A stretch of 34,542 nt of DNA from Mariprofundaceae bacterium (GCA_030950905.1 JAUZQQ010000081.1:1-34542); one strand, 5' to 3'. Counted from the first letter of the stretch, positions 8,495 to 18,065 are shown. A program made the numbers and translations. The notes: generated from the sequence alone by a model not told the origin.

Positions 8495-8519
8495 GTGTTT
8501 ACCTACTTAAGGTAAACAC
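8495..8519 (-). promoter_or_regulatory. Perfect inverted repeat in the era-priA gap over the priA ribosome site
   Basis: GTGTTTACC and GGTAAACAC form a perfect 9-bp inverted repeat around a 7-nt spacer. It fills almost the whole 27-bp gap between the era stop and the priA start. On the transcribed minus strand the AAGTAGGT stretch, the only ribosome-site-like sequence, lies in the loop and 3' arm. No T tract follows, so it is not a classic terminator. It could be an RNA hairpin limiting priA translation or a protein operator. Confidence 0.5.
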
Positions 8520-9422
8520 TCAAAAACCTGTACCCAAGCCAAGGTCTTCTAGTTTCATGGGGTGATCAAACCAACCCGAATCAATTTTAACCCACAAACG
8601 TAGATCAACATGTTGATCAAACAAGGTTTCTAAGCCTTTGCGGGCAGTGATTCCCATGCGTTTTATTTTTTCGCCGCTTTTACCAATAACCATGGGCTTG
8701 TGGCTTTCGCTACCAACAAGAATAACGGCTTCAATATGCAAGCCTTTGGCTGTTTCTTTAAAAACTTCAATATCCACCGCAGTTTGAAAGGGGATTTCTT
8801 GATGCATGGCTAAAAAAACTTGCTCGCGAACATATTCGGCGGCCAGTTGGCGCTGACTTTGATCGGTATACCAATCTGCATCATAGTCTGCCTCAGCTTC
8901 AGGCAAATATTCGATCAATGTTTTTAAGAAGCCATCAACTTGATTGCCTTTTTTTGCAGATAAAGGAATAAATGCCTTGGCTGTGGGATCCAATGTTTGA
9001 ATTTCTTGCAAACGGGGAAGCAACAATGCTTTGTCCATTTTGTCTACTTTGTTGAGTATATGAATGCGGGGTTGCCTTAAATTGTTTTCAGCAAAACGCG
9101 AAATTAAACGGGCAGTAATATGATCCAACGGACGACTGGCATCTTGCATAATTGCCAAAACATCGGCTTCTTCAGCCGCCGCATAAGCAATACGTACCAT
9201 ATTTTTATTTAATTGTCGCTTGCCTTTATGAATGCCTGGCGTATCGACAAAAATCATTTGTGCTTGCTCTGTGGTATGAATACCAAGAATGCGATGCCGC
9301 GTCGTTTGTGGTTTTGGGGTTACAATAGCAACACGCGCACCAATGATTTTATTCATCAACGTTGATTTCCCGACATTCGGGCGACCAAGTAAGGCTATTC
9401 TACCACAGCGAAATATTGACAT
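8520..9422 (-). CDS. era: GTPase Era
   Basis: A 300-aa GTPase that binds 16S rRNA near its 3' end and checkpoints 30S maturation. The G domain shows GRPNVGKSTLMN (G1), DTPG (G3) and NKVD (G4). A C-terminal KH domain (about residues 205-285) holds MVIGKSGEKIKRMG. The length is typical. The start ATG 9422 is 11 bases after the rnc stop. The rnc-era order within the lepA-lepB-rnc-era block is conserved in beta- and gammaproteobacteria. Confidence 0.97.
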   Translation of the reverse strand: MSIFRCGRIALLGRPNVGKSTLMNKIIGARVAIVTPKPQTTRHRILGIHTTEQAQMIFVDTPGIHKGKRQLNKNMVRIAYAAAEEADVLAIMQDASRPLDHITARLISRFAENNLRQPRIHILNKVDKMDKALLLPRLQEIQTLDPTAKAFIPLSAKKGNQVDGFLKTLIEYLPEAEADYDADWYTDQSQRQLAAEYVREQVFLAMHQEIPFQTAVDIEVFKETAKGLHIEAVILVGSESHKPMVIGKSGEKIKRMGITARKGLETLFDQHVDLRLWVKIDSGWFDHPMKLEDLGLGTGF

Positions 9423-9433
9423 TATGATTTTTT

Positions 9434-10132
9434 TTAACCATTCCCCTTATTTTTTTCAAACCCTAATTCAATAATAGCCTGCTCTGCGGCCGTAAGTTCA
9501 GCGTGTTTTTTGCGATTTCCCCAACCATTTCCCATTGTTTTTCCTTTGATTTGGCACAGTGCTTGAAAACGAGGGTCTTTCTGCGGACCAAGGTCATGAA
9601 TATGATAATGTGGCAAGCCTTTGCCATGACCTTGTGTCCACTCTTGCAAACGACTTTTGGCATCGGTGGTATCCAGTGTTGCCAAAGCATCAAAAAGAAA
9701 TTGCCAAGCACGCAAAATCAAAGCTCGAGAGGCTTCAAAATCAAGTGTTTTAAAGGTTGCGCCAATAATTGCTTCCACGGCATTGGCTGCAATCGAGGGT
9801 GATTTAAGTATGCCATGGCCATCACGTTCACCTTCGCCAACACGCAAGTAATCAGCAAGCTGCCATGCGTTTGCAATTTGAAGCAAGCTGGCGCGGCATA
9901 CCAAATGCGCCCTTAATCGGGTTAAGTGACCTTCATCTTTATTGGGGTATTGGTGGTGTAAATATTCCGCAATAACAAGTCCAAGCACGGCATCACCCAA
10001 AAACTCCAAGCGCTCCATATGCAAAGGATCACCAGAGGAACAATGGGTTAATGCACGTTTAAATGCCGCATCGGGCAGCATGGTTAATGCCAAGCGTTGT
10101 TTCAGCGTATCATGATCCAGGTGTTTTTGCAT
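9434..10132 (-). CDS. rnc: Ribonuclease III
   Basis: Double-strand-specific endoribonuclease, 232 aa from the chosen start. The catalytic domain contains HMERLEFLGDAVL (Glu40, Glu43, Asp47) and a second acidic site ANAVEAIIG. In that site Glu120 is kept, but the position matching E. coli Asp114 is Asn117. A C-terminal dsRNA-binding domain (about residues 152-225) shows RLQEWTQGHG and KKHAELTAAEQAI. ATG 10132 is preferred over the track start at 10150 because a GAGG lies just upstream, though closely spaced. Either start overlaps the DUF4845 gene, by 23 or 41 bases. Confidence 0.95.
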   Translation of the reverse strand: MQKHLDHDTLKQRLALTMLPDAAFKRALTHCSSGDPLHMERLEFLGDAVLGLVIAEYLHHQYPNKDEGHLTRLRAHLVCRASLLQIANAWQLADYLRVGEGERDGHGILKSPSIAANAVEAIIGATFKTLDFEASRALILRAWQFLFDALATLDTTDAKSRLQEWTQGHGKGLPHYHIHDLGPQKDPRFQALCQIKGKTMGNGWGNRKKHAELTAAEQAIIELGFEKNKGNG

Positions 10133-10565
10133 AAACCTCAAAATCCACATCCATGCGTGCTTGATGACGCATTTTATCGATGCCTTTTAATTTTACGGGG
10201 TCATAATCTGAATTGGGGTCAGCACTCTCAACAGGCCCCATGAGCCAAACAATAACGTGGTACTTTGATGATAATTCAACACGACCATAACCAGCATTAA
10301 TACGCAAGTTATCATAAAATTCTTGCGGCACGTCTGTTCGTTTCATGGCTTGTGTTTGAAACAAAATAGGCAAGCGGGCGCGGATTTTTAGTTCATCATC
10401 ATCGGCCATTTCTTTGCTCGTTGCCTCAAAAATATGCTGGACTTTGTAGTGTATATAATACACAGGAAATACTTTAAAAAGACCTATCAGTATGCCAGCG
10501 AGAATAATTAATAAAATGGCCATTTTAAACATAGAAAAGCCACGTTGCTTATTTGTTGTTATCAT
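10110..10565 (-). CDS. DUF4845 family single-pass membrane protein
   Basis: A 151-aa membrane protein found between lepB and rnc in many proteobacteria and annotated as DUF4845; no function is established. It has a short positively charged N-terminus (MITTNKQRGFSMFK), one hydrophobic helix (about residues 14-35) and a soluble domain likely in the periplasm. The QRGFS start recalls type IV prepilins, but the Glu5 of a prepilin is absent. GAGG lies 7 bases before ATG and overlaps the lepB stop. Its position suggests a role tied to LepB or envelope assembly, which is only inference. Confidence 0.82.
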   Translation of the reverse strand: MITTNKQRGFSMFKMAILLIILAGILIGLFKVFPVYYIHYKVQHIFEATSKEMADDDELKIRARLPILFQTQAMKRTDVPQEFYDNLRINAGYGRVELSSKYHVIVWLMGPVESADPNSDYDPVKLKGIDKMRHQARMDVDFEVYAKTPGS

Positions 10566-10574
10566 ATAAAAACC

Positions 10575-11246
10575 TCAATGCAGTATTGTACCCAAACGAT
10601 TCCAGCGTACTTCGCTTTTTGGACCATCCCATGACCACCAAATAATGGCCGCCTTGCCCACCAAGTATTCTTGCGGAACAAAGCCCCAAAACCGAGAATC
10701 ACGGGAGTTGTTTCGATTGTCTCCGAGCACCATATAATGCCCTTCTGGAACCGTCCACAAACCATCGCGCAAGGTGTATTCTTGGCGCAGGACATGGTGG
10801 GTGACATCAAAAATATTTTCTTCAAATTCCGTGGACACTTGTGCACTGCCATCACCCAAAAAATAGGTGCGTGGTGCGATTTTTGTCAACGGCATTTCTT
10901 GATCATTGATAAACAAACGATTGTGATCATAACGAATGTGATCACCGGGTACGCCAACCACCCGTTTGATGTAATCTTTACTGCGATCTTTCGGGTAATC
11001 AAAGACCACCACATCACCATGTTTTGCAGCACTGGGAAGCAATTGTATATCGGTAAAGGGAATGCGTAAACCATAAGAATAACGCAGCACAAACAAATAA
11101 TCGCCAACTTCCAGCGTAGGCACCATACTTGATGATGGTATTTTAAATGGTGCGGCAATAAAACTACGAATAACAAAGGCCAACAAACCAATAACAACAA
11201 TGCTTTCTAGCCATTCTCGCCAGACTGGTTTTTGATTTTCTTCCAT
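10575..11246 (-). CDS. lepB: Signal peptidase I
   Basis: Inner-membrane serine protease that removes signal peptides from exported proteins, 223 aa. An N-terminal hydrophobic anchor spans about residues 14-32. The catalytic Ser40 sits in PSSSMVPTL and the general base Lys94 in YIKRVVGVPGD. The C-terminal signature GDNRNNSRDSRFWG is present. The ATG overlaps the lepA stop by one base (TGATG), as expected for a translationally coupled lepA-lepB pair. It is shorter than E. coli LepB, which has a second anchor and an extra domain. Confidence 0.96.
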   Translation of the reverse strand: MEENQKPVWREWLESIVVIGLLAFVIRSFIAAPFKIPSSSMVPTLEVGDYLFVLRYSYGLRIPFTDIQLLPSAAKHGDVVVFDYPKDRSKDYIKRVVGVPGDHIRYDHNRLFINDQEMPLTKIAPRTYFLGDGSAQVSTEFEENIFDVTHHVLRQEYTLRDGLWTVPEGHYMVLGDNRNNSRDSRFWGFVPQEYLVGKAAIIWWSWDGPKSEVRWNRLGTILH

Positions 11247-13081
11247 CAGGTTCCTTCCCCTAATTTTAATACTGCCAAGAATGCCTCCTGTGGTACCTCC
11301 ACACTGCCGATTGATTTCATTCGTTTTTTCCCTGCTTTTTGTTTTTCTAATAATTTTCGTTTCCGTGTAATATCACCACCATAACATTTGGCTGTAACAT
11401 TTTTACGCACAGCTTTTACTGTTTCACGCGCCAGAATACGCCCGCCAATGGCAGCTTGTATCGGTATATCAAATTGTTGCCTTGGAATCAGTTGGCGTAA
11501 TTTTTTAACCAATTCACGGCCACGTGTTTCTGCAATAGTACGATGAACAATCATTGAAAGTGCATCCACTGTTTCAGCATGCACCAATACATCCAGTTTC
11601 ACCACATCATCTTCACAAAAACCAGCCAATTCATAATCCAACGATGCATAACCACGGGTCACCGATTTTAAACGGTCGTAAAAATCAATAACCATTTCAG
11701 CCAGCGGTAATTGGTACGAAAGCATTACCCGCCCTTGACCGATAAATTTCATGTCTTTTTGTATACCGCGTCTATTTTGACACAGTTTAATAACAGCACC
11801 GACAAACTCTTCGGGCATAAACACATGCGCGATCACAGTAGGTTCTTCGATACGAATAATGTTTTGTGGGTCGGGGAATTCGCTGGGGTTAGAAATTTCC
11901 CGCATCGCACCATTGTCCATGTACACTTGATAGACCACCGAAGGTGCTGTGCTGATAAGCTCAAGTGAAAATTCACGTTCCAAGCGTTCTTGTACGATTT
12001 CCATATGCAACATACCAAGAAAACCACAGCGAAAGCCTAAACCCAGCGCCATTGAACTTTCAGCATCAAAGGTGAATGCAGGGTCATTCAAATTTAACTT
12101 TTCCAGAGCGTCACGTAATTCACCATAATCACTTGAATCCATAGGGTAAAGACCAGAAAACACCATCGGCTTAGGCTCGCAGAAACCCGGTAAACTTTCG
12201 CTTGCAGGGTTTCGTTCCAAGGTCACTGTATCGCCAACTTTTAAAACTGACAGTTCCTTGATTCCACAGACCATAAAACCAACACAACCAGCATGCAATG
12301 ATGAGCAACTTGAGGCTTGTGGTAAAAAAACCCCTACATCATTGACTTCATAACTGCTGCCTGAAGACATAAAGCGAATTTTATCCCTTGCTCGAACTTC
12401 ACCATCAAACACGCGCAACAGAGCCACAGCCCCCACATAAGCGTCAAACCAAGAATCAATAATCAAGGCACGAAGCGGTAAATCATCTTGTTGATCCGCA
12501 GGCGGCGGTATACGCTGTATGATGGCTTCCAATATTTCGGCAATGCCTTCCCCTGTTTTTGCTGATACAGCAATAGCATCGGAAGCATCCAAGCCGATAA
12601 TTTCTTCAATCTGTCGTTTCGCCTCTTCTACATCGGCACTGGGCAGATCAATTTTATTGATAATGGGAATTATTTCTAAGTCTTGCTCCAGCGCAAGGTA
12701 AACATTGGCCAAGGTTTGTGCCTCAACCCCTTGGGTAGCATCGACAATCAACAATGCGCCCTCGCAGGCATGCAAAGAACGCGATACTTCGTAACTAAAA
12801 TCGACATGGCCTGGGGTATCAATAAGGTTTAATGTATAGGTAATACCATCATTCGCGACATAACTTAAACTGGCTGTTTGCGCCTTGATGGTAATGCCAC
12901 GTTCTTGCTCCAAATCCATGGAGTCCAACACTTGTTTTTTCATTTCGCGGTTGGAAAGCGCGCCTGTGATTTCGATCAAACGATCAGCAAGGGTTGATTT
13001 TCCATGATCAATATGGGCAATGATGGAGAAATTACGCAGGCATTGTTGTGGTGTGGTTAAAGGGGGTTGAAGCTGTTCCAT
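11246..13081 (-). CDS. lepA: Elongation factor 4 (LepA), ribosome-associated GTPase
   Basis: A 611-aa translational GTPase acting on ribosomes in initiation or back-translocation. The G domain is complete: [21 protein letters not shown] and NKIDLPSAD. Domain II, two EF-G-like domains and the LepA-specific C-terminal domain ([21 protein letters not shown]) follow. The N-terminus is about 11 residues longer than usual before [12 protein letters not shown]. There is no convincing ribosome site before ATG 13081, and a good -10 box lies only ten bases upstream, so the mRNA may be nearly leaderless. It is the first gene of the lepA-lepB-DUF4845-rnc-era block. Confidence 0.97.
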   Translation of the reverse strand: MEQLQPPLTTPQQCLRNFSIIAHIDHGKSTLADRLIEITGALSNREMKKQVLDSMDLEQERGITIKAQTASLSYVANDGITYTLNLIDTPGHVDFSYEVSRSLHACEGALLIVDATQGVEAQTLANVYLALEQDLEIIPIINKIDLPSADVEEAKRQIEEIIGLDASDAIAVSAKTGEGIAEILEAIIQRIPPPADQQDDLPLRALIIDSWFDAYVGAVALLRVFDGEVRARDKIRFMSSGSSYEVNDVGVFLPQASSCSSLHAGCVGFMVCGIKELSVLKVGDTVTLERNPASESLPGFCEPKPMVFSGLYPMDSSDYGELRDALEKLNLNDPAFTFDAESSMALGLGFRCGFLGMLHMEIVQERLEREFSLELISTAPSVVYQVYMDNGAMREISNPSEFPDPQNIIRIEEPTVIAHVFMPEEFVGAVIKLCQNRRGIQKDMKFIGQGRVMLSYQLPLAEMVIDFYDRLKSVTRGYASLDYELAGFCEDDVVKLDVLVHAETVDALSMIVHRTIAETRGRELVKKLRQLIPRQQFDIPIQAAIGGRILARETVKAVRKNVTAKCYGGDITRKRKLLEKQKAGKKRMKSIGSVEVPQEAFLAVLKLGEGT

Positions 13082-13090
13082 GTGCGCGGC

Positions 13091-13119
13091 AGTGTAACAC
13101 TCGTGCTGTGATGTGCCAG
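13091..13119 (-). promoter_or_regulatory. Candidate sigma70 promoter for lepA
   Basis: On the minus strand CTGGCA (13119-13114), a 17-base spacer and TACACT (13096-13091) preceded by TG form an extended -10 promoter. Transcription would begin about 13084-13085, leaving only a few bases before the lepA ATG. The -35 match is 4 of 6. Confidence 0.5.
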
Positions 13120-13135
13120 ATGATTGCTTTAAAAC

Positions 13136-13163
13136 TTGACGCTGAAAATATATTTTCTACACT
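13136..13163 (+). promoter_or_regulatory. Candidate sigma70 promoter for the tRNA gene
   Basis: TTGACG (13136-13141), a 16-base spacer and TACACT (13158-13163) give a good promoter. The expected start is near 13170, about 20 bases before the mature tRNA. A GC-rich stretch, GCGCCGC, follows the -10, which resembles the discriminator of stringently controlled stable-RNA promoters. Confidence 0.65.
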
Positions 13164-13188
13164 GCGCCGCTGTCGTAGAAATAAAAAT

Positions 13189-13265
13189 GGCGCTTTAGCT
13201 CAGCTGGTTAGAGCACCGGAATCATAATCCGGGTGTCCGGGGTTCGAGTCCCTGAAGCGCCACCA
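13189..13265 (+). tRNA. tRNA with CAU anticodon, probably elongator tRNA-Met
   Basis: A 77-nt cloverleaf with the CCA end encoded. The acceptor stem GGCGCTT pairs with AAGCGCC. The D arm is AGCTCAGCTGGTTAGAGC, the anticodon stem CCGGA/TCCGG encloses loop ATCATAA with anticodon CAT, and the T loop is GTTCGAGTC. It is not initiator tRNA, because the acceptor begins with a paired G-C and the anticodon stem lacks the three G-C pairs. A CAU tRNA can also be tRNA-Ile2, whose C34 becomes lysidine. General resemblance favours elongator Met, but I cannot exclude Ile2. Confidence 0.95.
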
Positions 13266-13437
13266 TTCAATGTTTTTTCAAAACCCAGATACCTGCCTAA
13301 ATTTACGCTATTTCCCCCGTCTTAAATTGCAAGCTATACCGCAGAAGCAGCGCCTCTTCTTGACGCTTATGCAATAAAAGCAGACGCTTCTCCCCCATTA
13401 CAAAGCAGTTTATCTTTCTTATGCGCATATTTGCTCT

Positions 13438-13450
13438 GTGCTATGATAAT
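13438..13450 (+). promoter_or_regulatory. Candidate extended -10 promoter for the glutamate dehydrogenase gene
   Basis: TGCTATGATAAT carries TGn plus TATGAT (13442-13447), with a start expected near 13454. No good -35 box lies 16-18 bases upstream (TTATGC at best). The resulting leader is about 10 nt and contains the GGGGGA ribosome site. The 13266-13437 stretch between the tRNA and this box shows no gene or clear hairpin. Confidence 0.4.
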
Positions 13451-13463
13451 CGCTGGGGGAAAA

Positions 13464-16400
13464 ATGCGTAAAGTTCGGCAATCATTAATGCTATTGCTGC
13501 ATGAAGCAGCAAAACAATACCAGGTTCATGAAATACCCAAACGTTTGCAGGCTGCTGTACTGCACGATGCGATGACGCTGCTTCCTCTGCCTGAATGTGC
13601 TGCGTCATCTGAGTTGGTAGCCTTGCACTTGCGTACGCTGCGCACGGGTTCATTGCATCGTCATGTGTTAATCATTCGCTGCCCTGACCAAGCTTTTTAT
13701 TTGGATGCAGTAAAAAGTTATTTAACCCGCCATGGTATTGAACCGATCCAACATCAAACGGTGGTTGCTGCTATTTACTGCAACAAAAAGGCGCAGTGCC
13801 GCATTGAACTTGGCTCGCCTGAAGCCTCTTCTGATGAGAACTTTATGTTTATAGCCATCCATTTATCAGCGGCATTGGTGAAAAACAGTGATGTTATCAA
13901 GCAAGATATTCATGTTATCTTGCGAGCGGTTGCTTTATCGGTGGTTGATTTCCCTAAGATGCGTAAAAAACTACGCCATATTGGTCAAAAGCTCGGCGTA
14001 GACAATGCTATTGAAGGTGCATTGTTGGATTGGATGAATGATGATCATTATGTTATTTATGGTATGCAACTGGGGTCTTGGCGACAAGGGGTGATGCGGC
14101 ATTACCCTGTTTTGGATCGAATTATTCCAGGCTTGCGTAAAGAACTGCCTACAACCAAAGCAGCTTCATCGGTAGGTCTTGAATGGTTATCGTTAGCAAG
14201 CATGTTAAATCACCTTTATAGTCCATCACGCATGGAGGTGGTTCGTATTTCTTGGCTTGAGCACGATAGCTTGCAACAAGGCATCTTGATTGGTCATTTT
14301 GCACGCAGTGGACGGTATACTAATGCCAGTGAGATACCACGGTTACAGCAAACATGGCGCAGCCTATGCCAATCAAAAATGTTAAAATACTCCAGCTTTT
14401 ACCGCCGTGAAATTCGTTCGTTGTTTGACCGAATGCCAAAACCTGTGTTGCTTGGAGTACCTGGGCAAGATTGGCTTAAACCATTAAAAGAAATCACCGA
14501 TTTAAGCAGCCCTACGCAAATGAGTGTGGCCCGTTTGACACCAGAATATAGCACCATAGAATTTCTTATGATGGCCATGATGGGTGATCGTTTTGGGCCT
14601 AATATTTTATCGAGTATTCGCGATGTATTGCAGCATGAAGGTTTAATTTATCACGATCATATCAGCATTAACATGGGATCAAAGAAAATAATTATTGCTG
14701 CTATTGGTGCTTCTGTTGATGGTGTAAAAAAAGAATGGCCAGCGATGGCTTCACTGCATACGAAATTGCAAAATTGTATTGTGTTTTGGAAAGACCAAGC
14801 AAAACAAAGCATTTTATCGCAGCCTGATAAAGTAAATATACCGAAGGCATTGTATGCCTTGGAAGCATTGCCGCGCTTGTACCAAGAACTCTATCCGCCT
14901 GAACAATTTGTGCATGATCTTCAGGCAGCCAATCGTATTGCCCATCAACAACGTCGTTTGGTTCGGATTGATTTGCAAAAAAAATATATTACGCTCCATA
15001 TTTATAGCCATAACAACATACCACTGGGTGTATTAATAGAACGGATTCAAGCTTTTGGTTTGCTTGCCGTGCAAGAATCATTGCTCGCTTTTGGCCATGG
15101 TGATCAACAAATTGATTTAATTACCTTGCGTTGCACTGCACCATCAGGGCTTCGCGTTGAAGCCAAAGAGCGTTTGTCTTTTGGCATTGAAACAGTATTA
15201 AATGAAGAAGCCGATCACGATTTGCTCAATGCATTGTTGATTTCTGGTGGTTTATCTATTCGAGATATAGCGGTATTGATCACATTGAGAAATCATTTGA
15301 TTCAACTTCTTCCTGATGCTGCACCCGGCCCCTTATCAAGTATGATGAATCAGTACCCCATGGTTTCATCACGCTTGTACCGTGTTTTTGAAGCCCTTCA
15401 TCGCCCTGGTATGCCACAAGCATCCAGCCCCCAAAGTTGTTTGTCTTTTAAAAAATCAATGCGTGATGTAGCCAGCTTAACGCATGACCGTTGGTTTCGT
15501 GCCTTAGAAAGCATCGTTTTATCCAGCCTGCGTAGCAATGCATACAAGCGTGAAATAGCCGAACCGTTGGCCATTAAACTGGATCCAAAGTCATTGGATT
15601 TTATAGCGCATCCAAAACCTTACCGTGAGATATTTGTGCATGGGATCCATGTTGAAGGTGTGCATCTACGGGCTGGAAGTGTTGCCCGTGGGGGGATTCG
15701 TTATTCTGATCGTGCCAACGACTTTCGCACCGAGGTGCTGGAGCTAATGGCTACCCAAACAGTGAAAAACGGGCAAATTCTTCCTACGGGTGCCAAAGGT
15801 GGTTTTGTCATTCGCGGTGATGCTGTTGATGCAGAGTTCGTTTTAAAACAGTACCGACTTTTTATTCGTGCTTTATTAAAATTAACCGACAACCTTGTCG
15901 TTGGCGACATTGTTCCGCCAGTAGACATTCGTATTGCCGCTATGGATCAAAACGACCCTTACTTGGTGGTCGCTGCCGATAAAGGCACGGCATCTTTTTC
16001 TGATGATGCCAACCATGAAGCAGAAGATTATCAATACTGGCTGGGTGATGCCTTTGCGAGTGGTGGTCGTTATGGTTATGACCATAAGGTTTTTGGTATT
16101 ACTGCGCGTGGTGCATGGGTCTGTGCCGAACAACATTTTCACACATTGGGACGTGATGCGGCAATGGATTCCATCAGCGTTGTTGGTATTGGCGATATGG
16201 CAGGGGATGTGTTTGGCAATGGCATGTTGCTAAACCCTAATATTCGTTTGATTGCAGCCTTTAATCACCGTCATATTTTTCTTGACCCGAACCCAAAAAC
16301 TCCACTTGCTTTTGCTGAACGCCAACGTTTGTTTCAGGCAGCACAAGGGTGGAATGCTTATCAGTCCAACTGTATTAGCCATGGTGGTGGTGTTTTTGAA

Positions 16401-18065
16401 CGCAGCAGCAAAAAAATTATACTCGTTGATGAAACCTGTGCGGCATTGGGCATTACCACTGCTGCAATCTCAGGGGAGGCTTTGATTCGCGCCATTCTTA
16501 AAGCACCTGTGGATTTGTTATACAACGGTGGAATAGGTACTTACGTTAAAGGAAGCCACGAACTGCACACCGATGTGCGAGACCCTGCCAACAACAGTGT
16601 TCGTGTGAATGCCAGTGATTTGCGTTGTGCTGTGGTATGCGAAGGTGGCAATCTTGGTTTCACCCAACATGCGCGCATTGAATATGCCCAAGAAGGTGGG
16701 CTGATTTATACCGATGCCATCGACAATGCTGCTGGTGTCAACATGTCCGATCATGAAGTAAATTTAAAAATTCTTTTCTCGGCCACCGATGCTGGTGACA
16801 TCGGTACAAAGCGCCGCAATCAAGTGCTTGCTGGCGTGGCTGATGCAATAACAGAACAATGTTTGGATGACAACCGTCAGCAAGCCAATGCCATCATGTT
16901 GGCACAAATAGATGCCCAAAACCACCTTCCGCGCTTGATGCGTTTGCGCGAACAACTGGTCGATGATGCTCGTTTGGACTTGCGTATTGATGCGGGCATG
17001 CATGATGATAAAACTTTAGCATTAACACCACAATTGGCGGTTTTGCTGGGGCATGAAAAAAACCGTATTCATGATGCATTAAATGCTGACTACTATGCGG
17101 AGTGGAGCCTGTTTACCCGTGGTTTATTGCTGCATTATTTCCCCCTAAGTATTAGGCGGCGATTTCAAGATCAAATTATTCAGCATCCCTTGCGAATCAG
17201 TTTGGCAAACACCTGTGTCAGCAACCATGTATTAAACAACAACGGTTTAACCAGTGTGCATTATTTGCAATCTTTGCTTGACACATCGGCAGCTTACGCT
17301 TGTGAAGCGTTGATGATTGCTGAGCAATTGCTAAGCAGCCAGCTTATGCGTGATAGGATTCAGCAAAGTCATGGTGATGCACAGCTATTAAATAAAATCC
17401 AGCACAGCATTCAAGAGTACCATTTGCAGTTTGCAGAAGAGCTTTTGCGTCTTTGTGATGTTCGCAAGCTCGATGCAGGCTGGTTAAAACGACAACAACA
17501 AAGCCTTCGGACATTCAAAAAAACAGAGGCAGTCATGGGCATTGAAGGCAATAAGAATAATTATTTTTCACAGCTTTTGCGCGATGCAGTACGCACAGGT
17601 TTGCCGCAAGAAAGTGTTTCTTCTTTGGCAAAACTGCCTGAGCTCGCTCAAATTGCACCTGCATTGTACCTTAGCCGCCAATACAAACGACCATTAAAGC
17701 ATTGCTTGCATGCGATGCAGGCGGTACTTCATTTGCTTCCTTTTTCGGCTGTAGAATCACCCATGCGTGCTGCGAACTGGGGCGAAGATGAGGTTCATTT
17801 ATTACGTTGCGAATGGTTTCATCGCTTAACCCAGCTTAAAGCCAAGGCTGGCGCAGAACTGCTGATGGAAAAACATGGGGATTATCTACAAAGAGGCAAA
17901 GAGCGCTGGGCGAAACACCGTCATTGGCCAAGTTTGCAAGCCTTTTTATTAGAATCGACCAAGGGAAGCAATAACCCAAACAGCAATGAAACACAGCGTA
18001 CCCATTTAATGTTAATGATGGCACGGTTAGAGTCGGTTGTTGAAGAGTCTCAAGTAAGCGCTTGA
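13464..18065 (+). CDS. gdhB: NAD-specific glutamate dehydrogenase, large (180-kDa class)
   Basis: Converts glutamate to 2-oxoglutarate and ammonia with NAD+, mainly catabolic in this class. The 1533-aa length fits the L_180 family (about 1,600 aa). The first ~600 residues are the regulatory ACT-like part of the family. The catalytic domain shows RAGSVARGGIRYSDR, the substrate lysines in TVKN (Lys768) and GAKGGF (Lys778), a nucleotide-binding VGIGDMAGDVFGNGM (from about Gly908), GGIGTYVKGS and EGGNLGFTQHAR. ATG 13464 is chosen over the track's TTG 13431 because GGGGGA precedes it by 4 bases. No terminator hairpin follows it. With gltBD at the far right the window holds both glutamate-making and glutamate-degrading enzymes. 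Confidence 0.95.
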   Translation: MRKVRQSLMLLLHEAAKQYQVHEIPKRLQAAVLHDAMTLLPLPECAASSELVALHLRTLRTGSLHRHVLIIRCPDQAFYLDAVKSYLTRHGIEPIQHQTVVAAIYCNKKAQCRIELGSPEASSDENFMFIAIHLSAALVKNSDVIKQDIHVILRAVALSVVDFPKMRKKLRHIGQKLGVDNAIEGALLDWMNDDHYVIYGMQLGSWRQGVMRHYPVLDRIIPGLRKELPTTKAASSVGLEWLSLASMLNHLYSPSRMEVVRISWLEHDSLQQGILIGHFARSGRYTNASEIPRLQQTWRSLCQSKMLKYSSFYRREIRSLFDRMPKPVLLGVPGQDWLKPLKEITDLSSPTQMSVARLTPEYSTIEFLMMAMMGDRFGPNILSSIRDVLQHEGLIYHDHISINMGSKKIIIAAIGASVDGVKKEWPAMASLHTKLQNCIVFWKDQAKQSILSQPDKVNIPKALYALEALPRLYQELYPPEQFVHDLQAANRIAHQQRRLVRIDLQKKYITLHIYSHNNIPLGVLIERIQAFGLLAVQESLLAFGHGDQQIDLITLRCTAPSGLRVEAKERLSFGIETVLNEEADHDLLNALLISGGLSIRDIAVLITLRNHLIQLLPDAAPGPLSSMMNQYPMVSSRLYRVFEALHRPGMPQASSPQSCLSFKKSMRDVASLTHDRWFRALESIVLSSLRSNAYKREIAEPLAIKLDPKSLDFIAHPKPYREIFVHGIHVEGVHLRAGSVARGGIRYSDRANDFRTEVLELMATQTVKNGQILPTGAKGGFVIRGDAVDAEFVLKQYRLFIRALLKLTDNLVVGDIVPPVDIRIAAMDQNDPYLVVAADKGTASFSDDANHEAEDYQYWLGDAFASGGRYGYDHKVFGITARGAWVCAEQHFHTLGRDAAMDSISVVGIGDMAGDVFGNGMLLNPNIRLIAAFNHRHIFLDPNPKTPLAFAERQRLFQAAQGWNAYQSNCISHGGGVFERSSKKIILVDETCAALGITTAAISGEALIRAILKAPVDLLYNGGIGTYVKGSHELHTDVRDPANNSVRVNASDLRCAVVCEGGNLGFTQHARIEYAQEGGLIYTDAIDNAAGVNMSDHEVNLKILFSATDAGDIGTKRRNQVLAGVADAITEQCLDDNRQQANAIMLAQIDAQNHLPRLMRLREQLVDDARLDLRIDAGMHDDKTLALTPQLAVLLGHEKNRIHDALNADYYAEWSLFTRGLLLHYFPLSIRRRFQDQIIQHPLRISLANTCVSNHVLNNNGLTSVHYLQSLLDTSAAYACEALMIAEQLLSSQLMRDRIQQSHGDAQLLNKIQHSIQEYHLQFAEELLRLCDVRKLDAGWLKRQQQSLRTFKKTEAVMGIEGNKNNYFSQLLRDAVRTGLPQESVSSLAKLPELAQIAPALYLSRQYKRPLKHCLHAMQAVLHLLPFSAVESPMRAANWGEDEVHLLRCEWFHRLTQLKAKAGAELLMEKHGDYLQRGKERWAKHRHWPSLQAFLLESTKGSNNPNSNETQRTHLMLMMARLESVVEESQVSA

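Noticed and set aside
10510-10565. DUF4845 protein as a type IV prepilin because of QRGFS plus a hydrophobic helix
   Set aside because: The Glu at position +5 of mature prepilins is missing, and the location between lepB and rnc matches DUF4845.
15740-15765. Non-consensus LMATQ in glutamate dehydrogenase as a lost catalytic lysine
   Set aside because: By comparison with small GDHs the substrate lysines are those in TVKN and GAKGG, both present.
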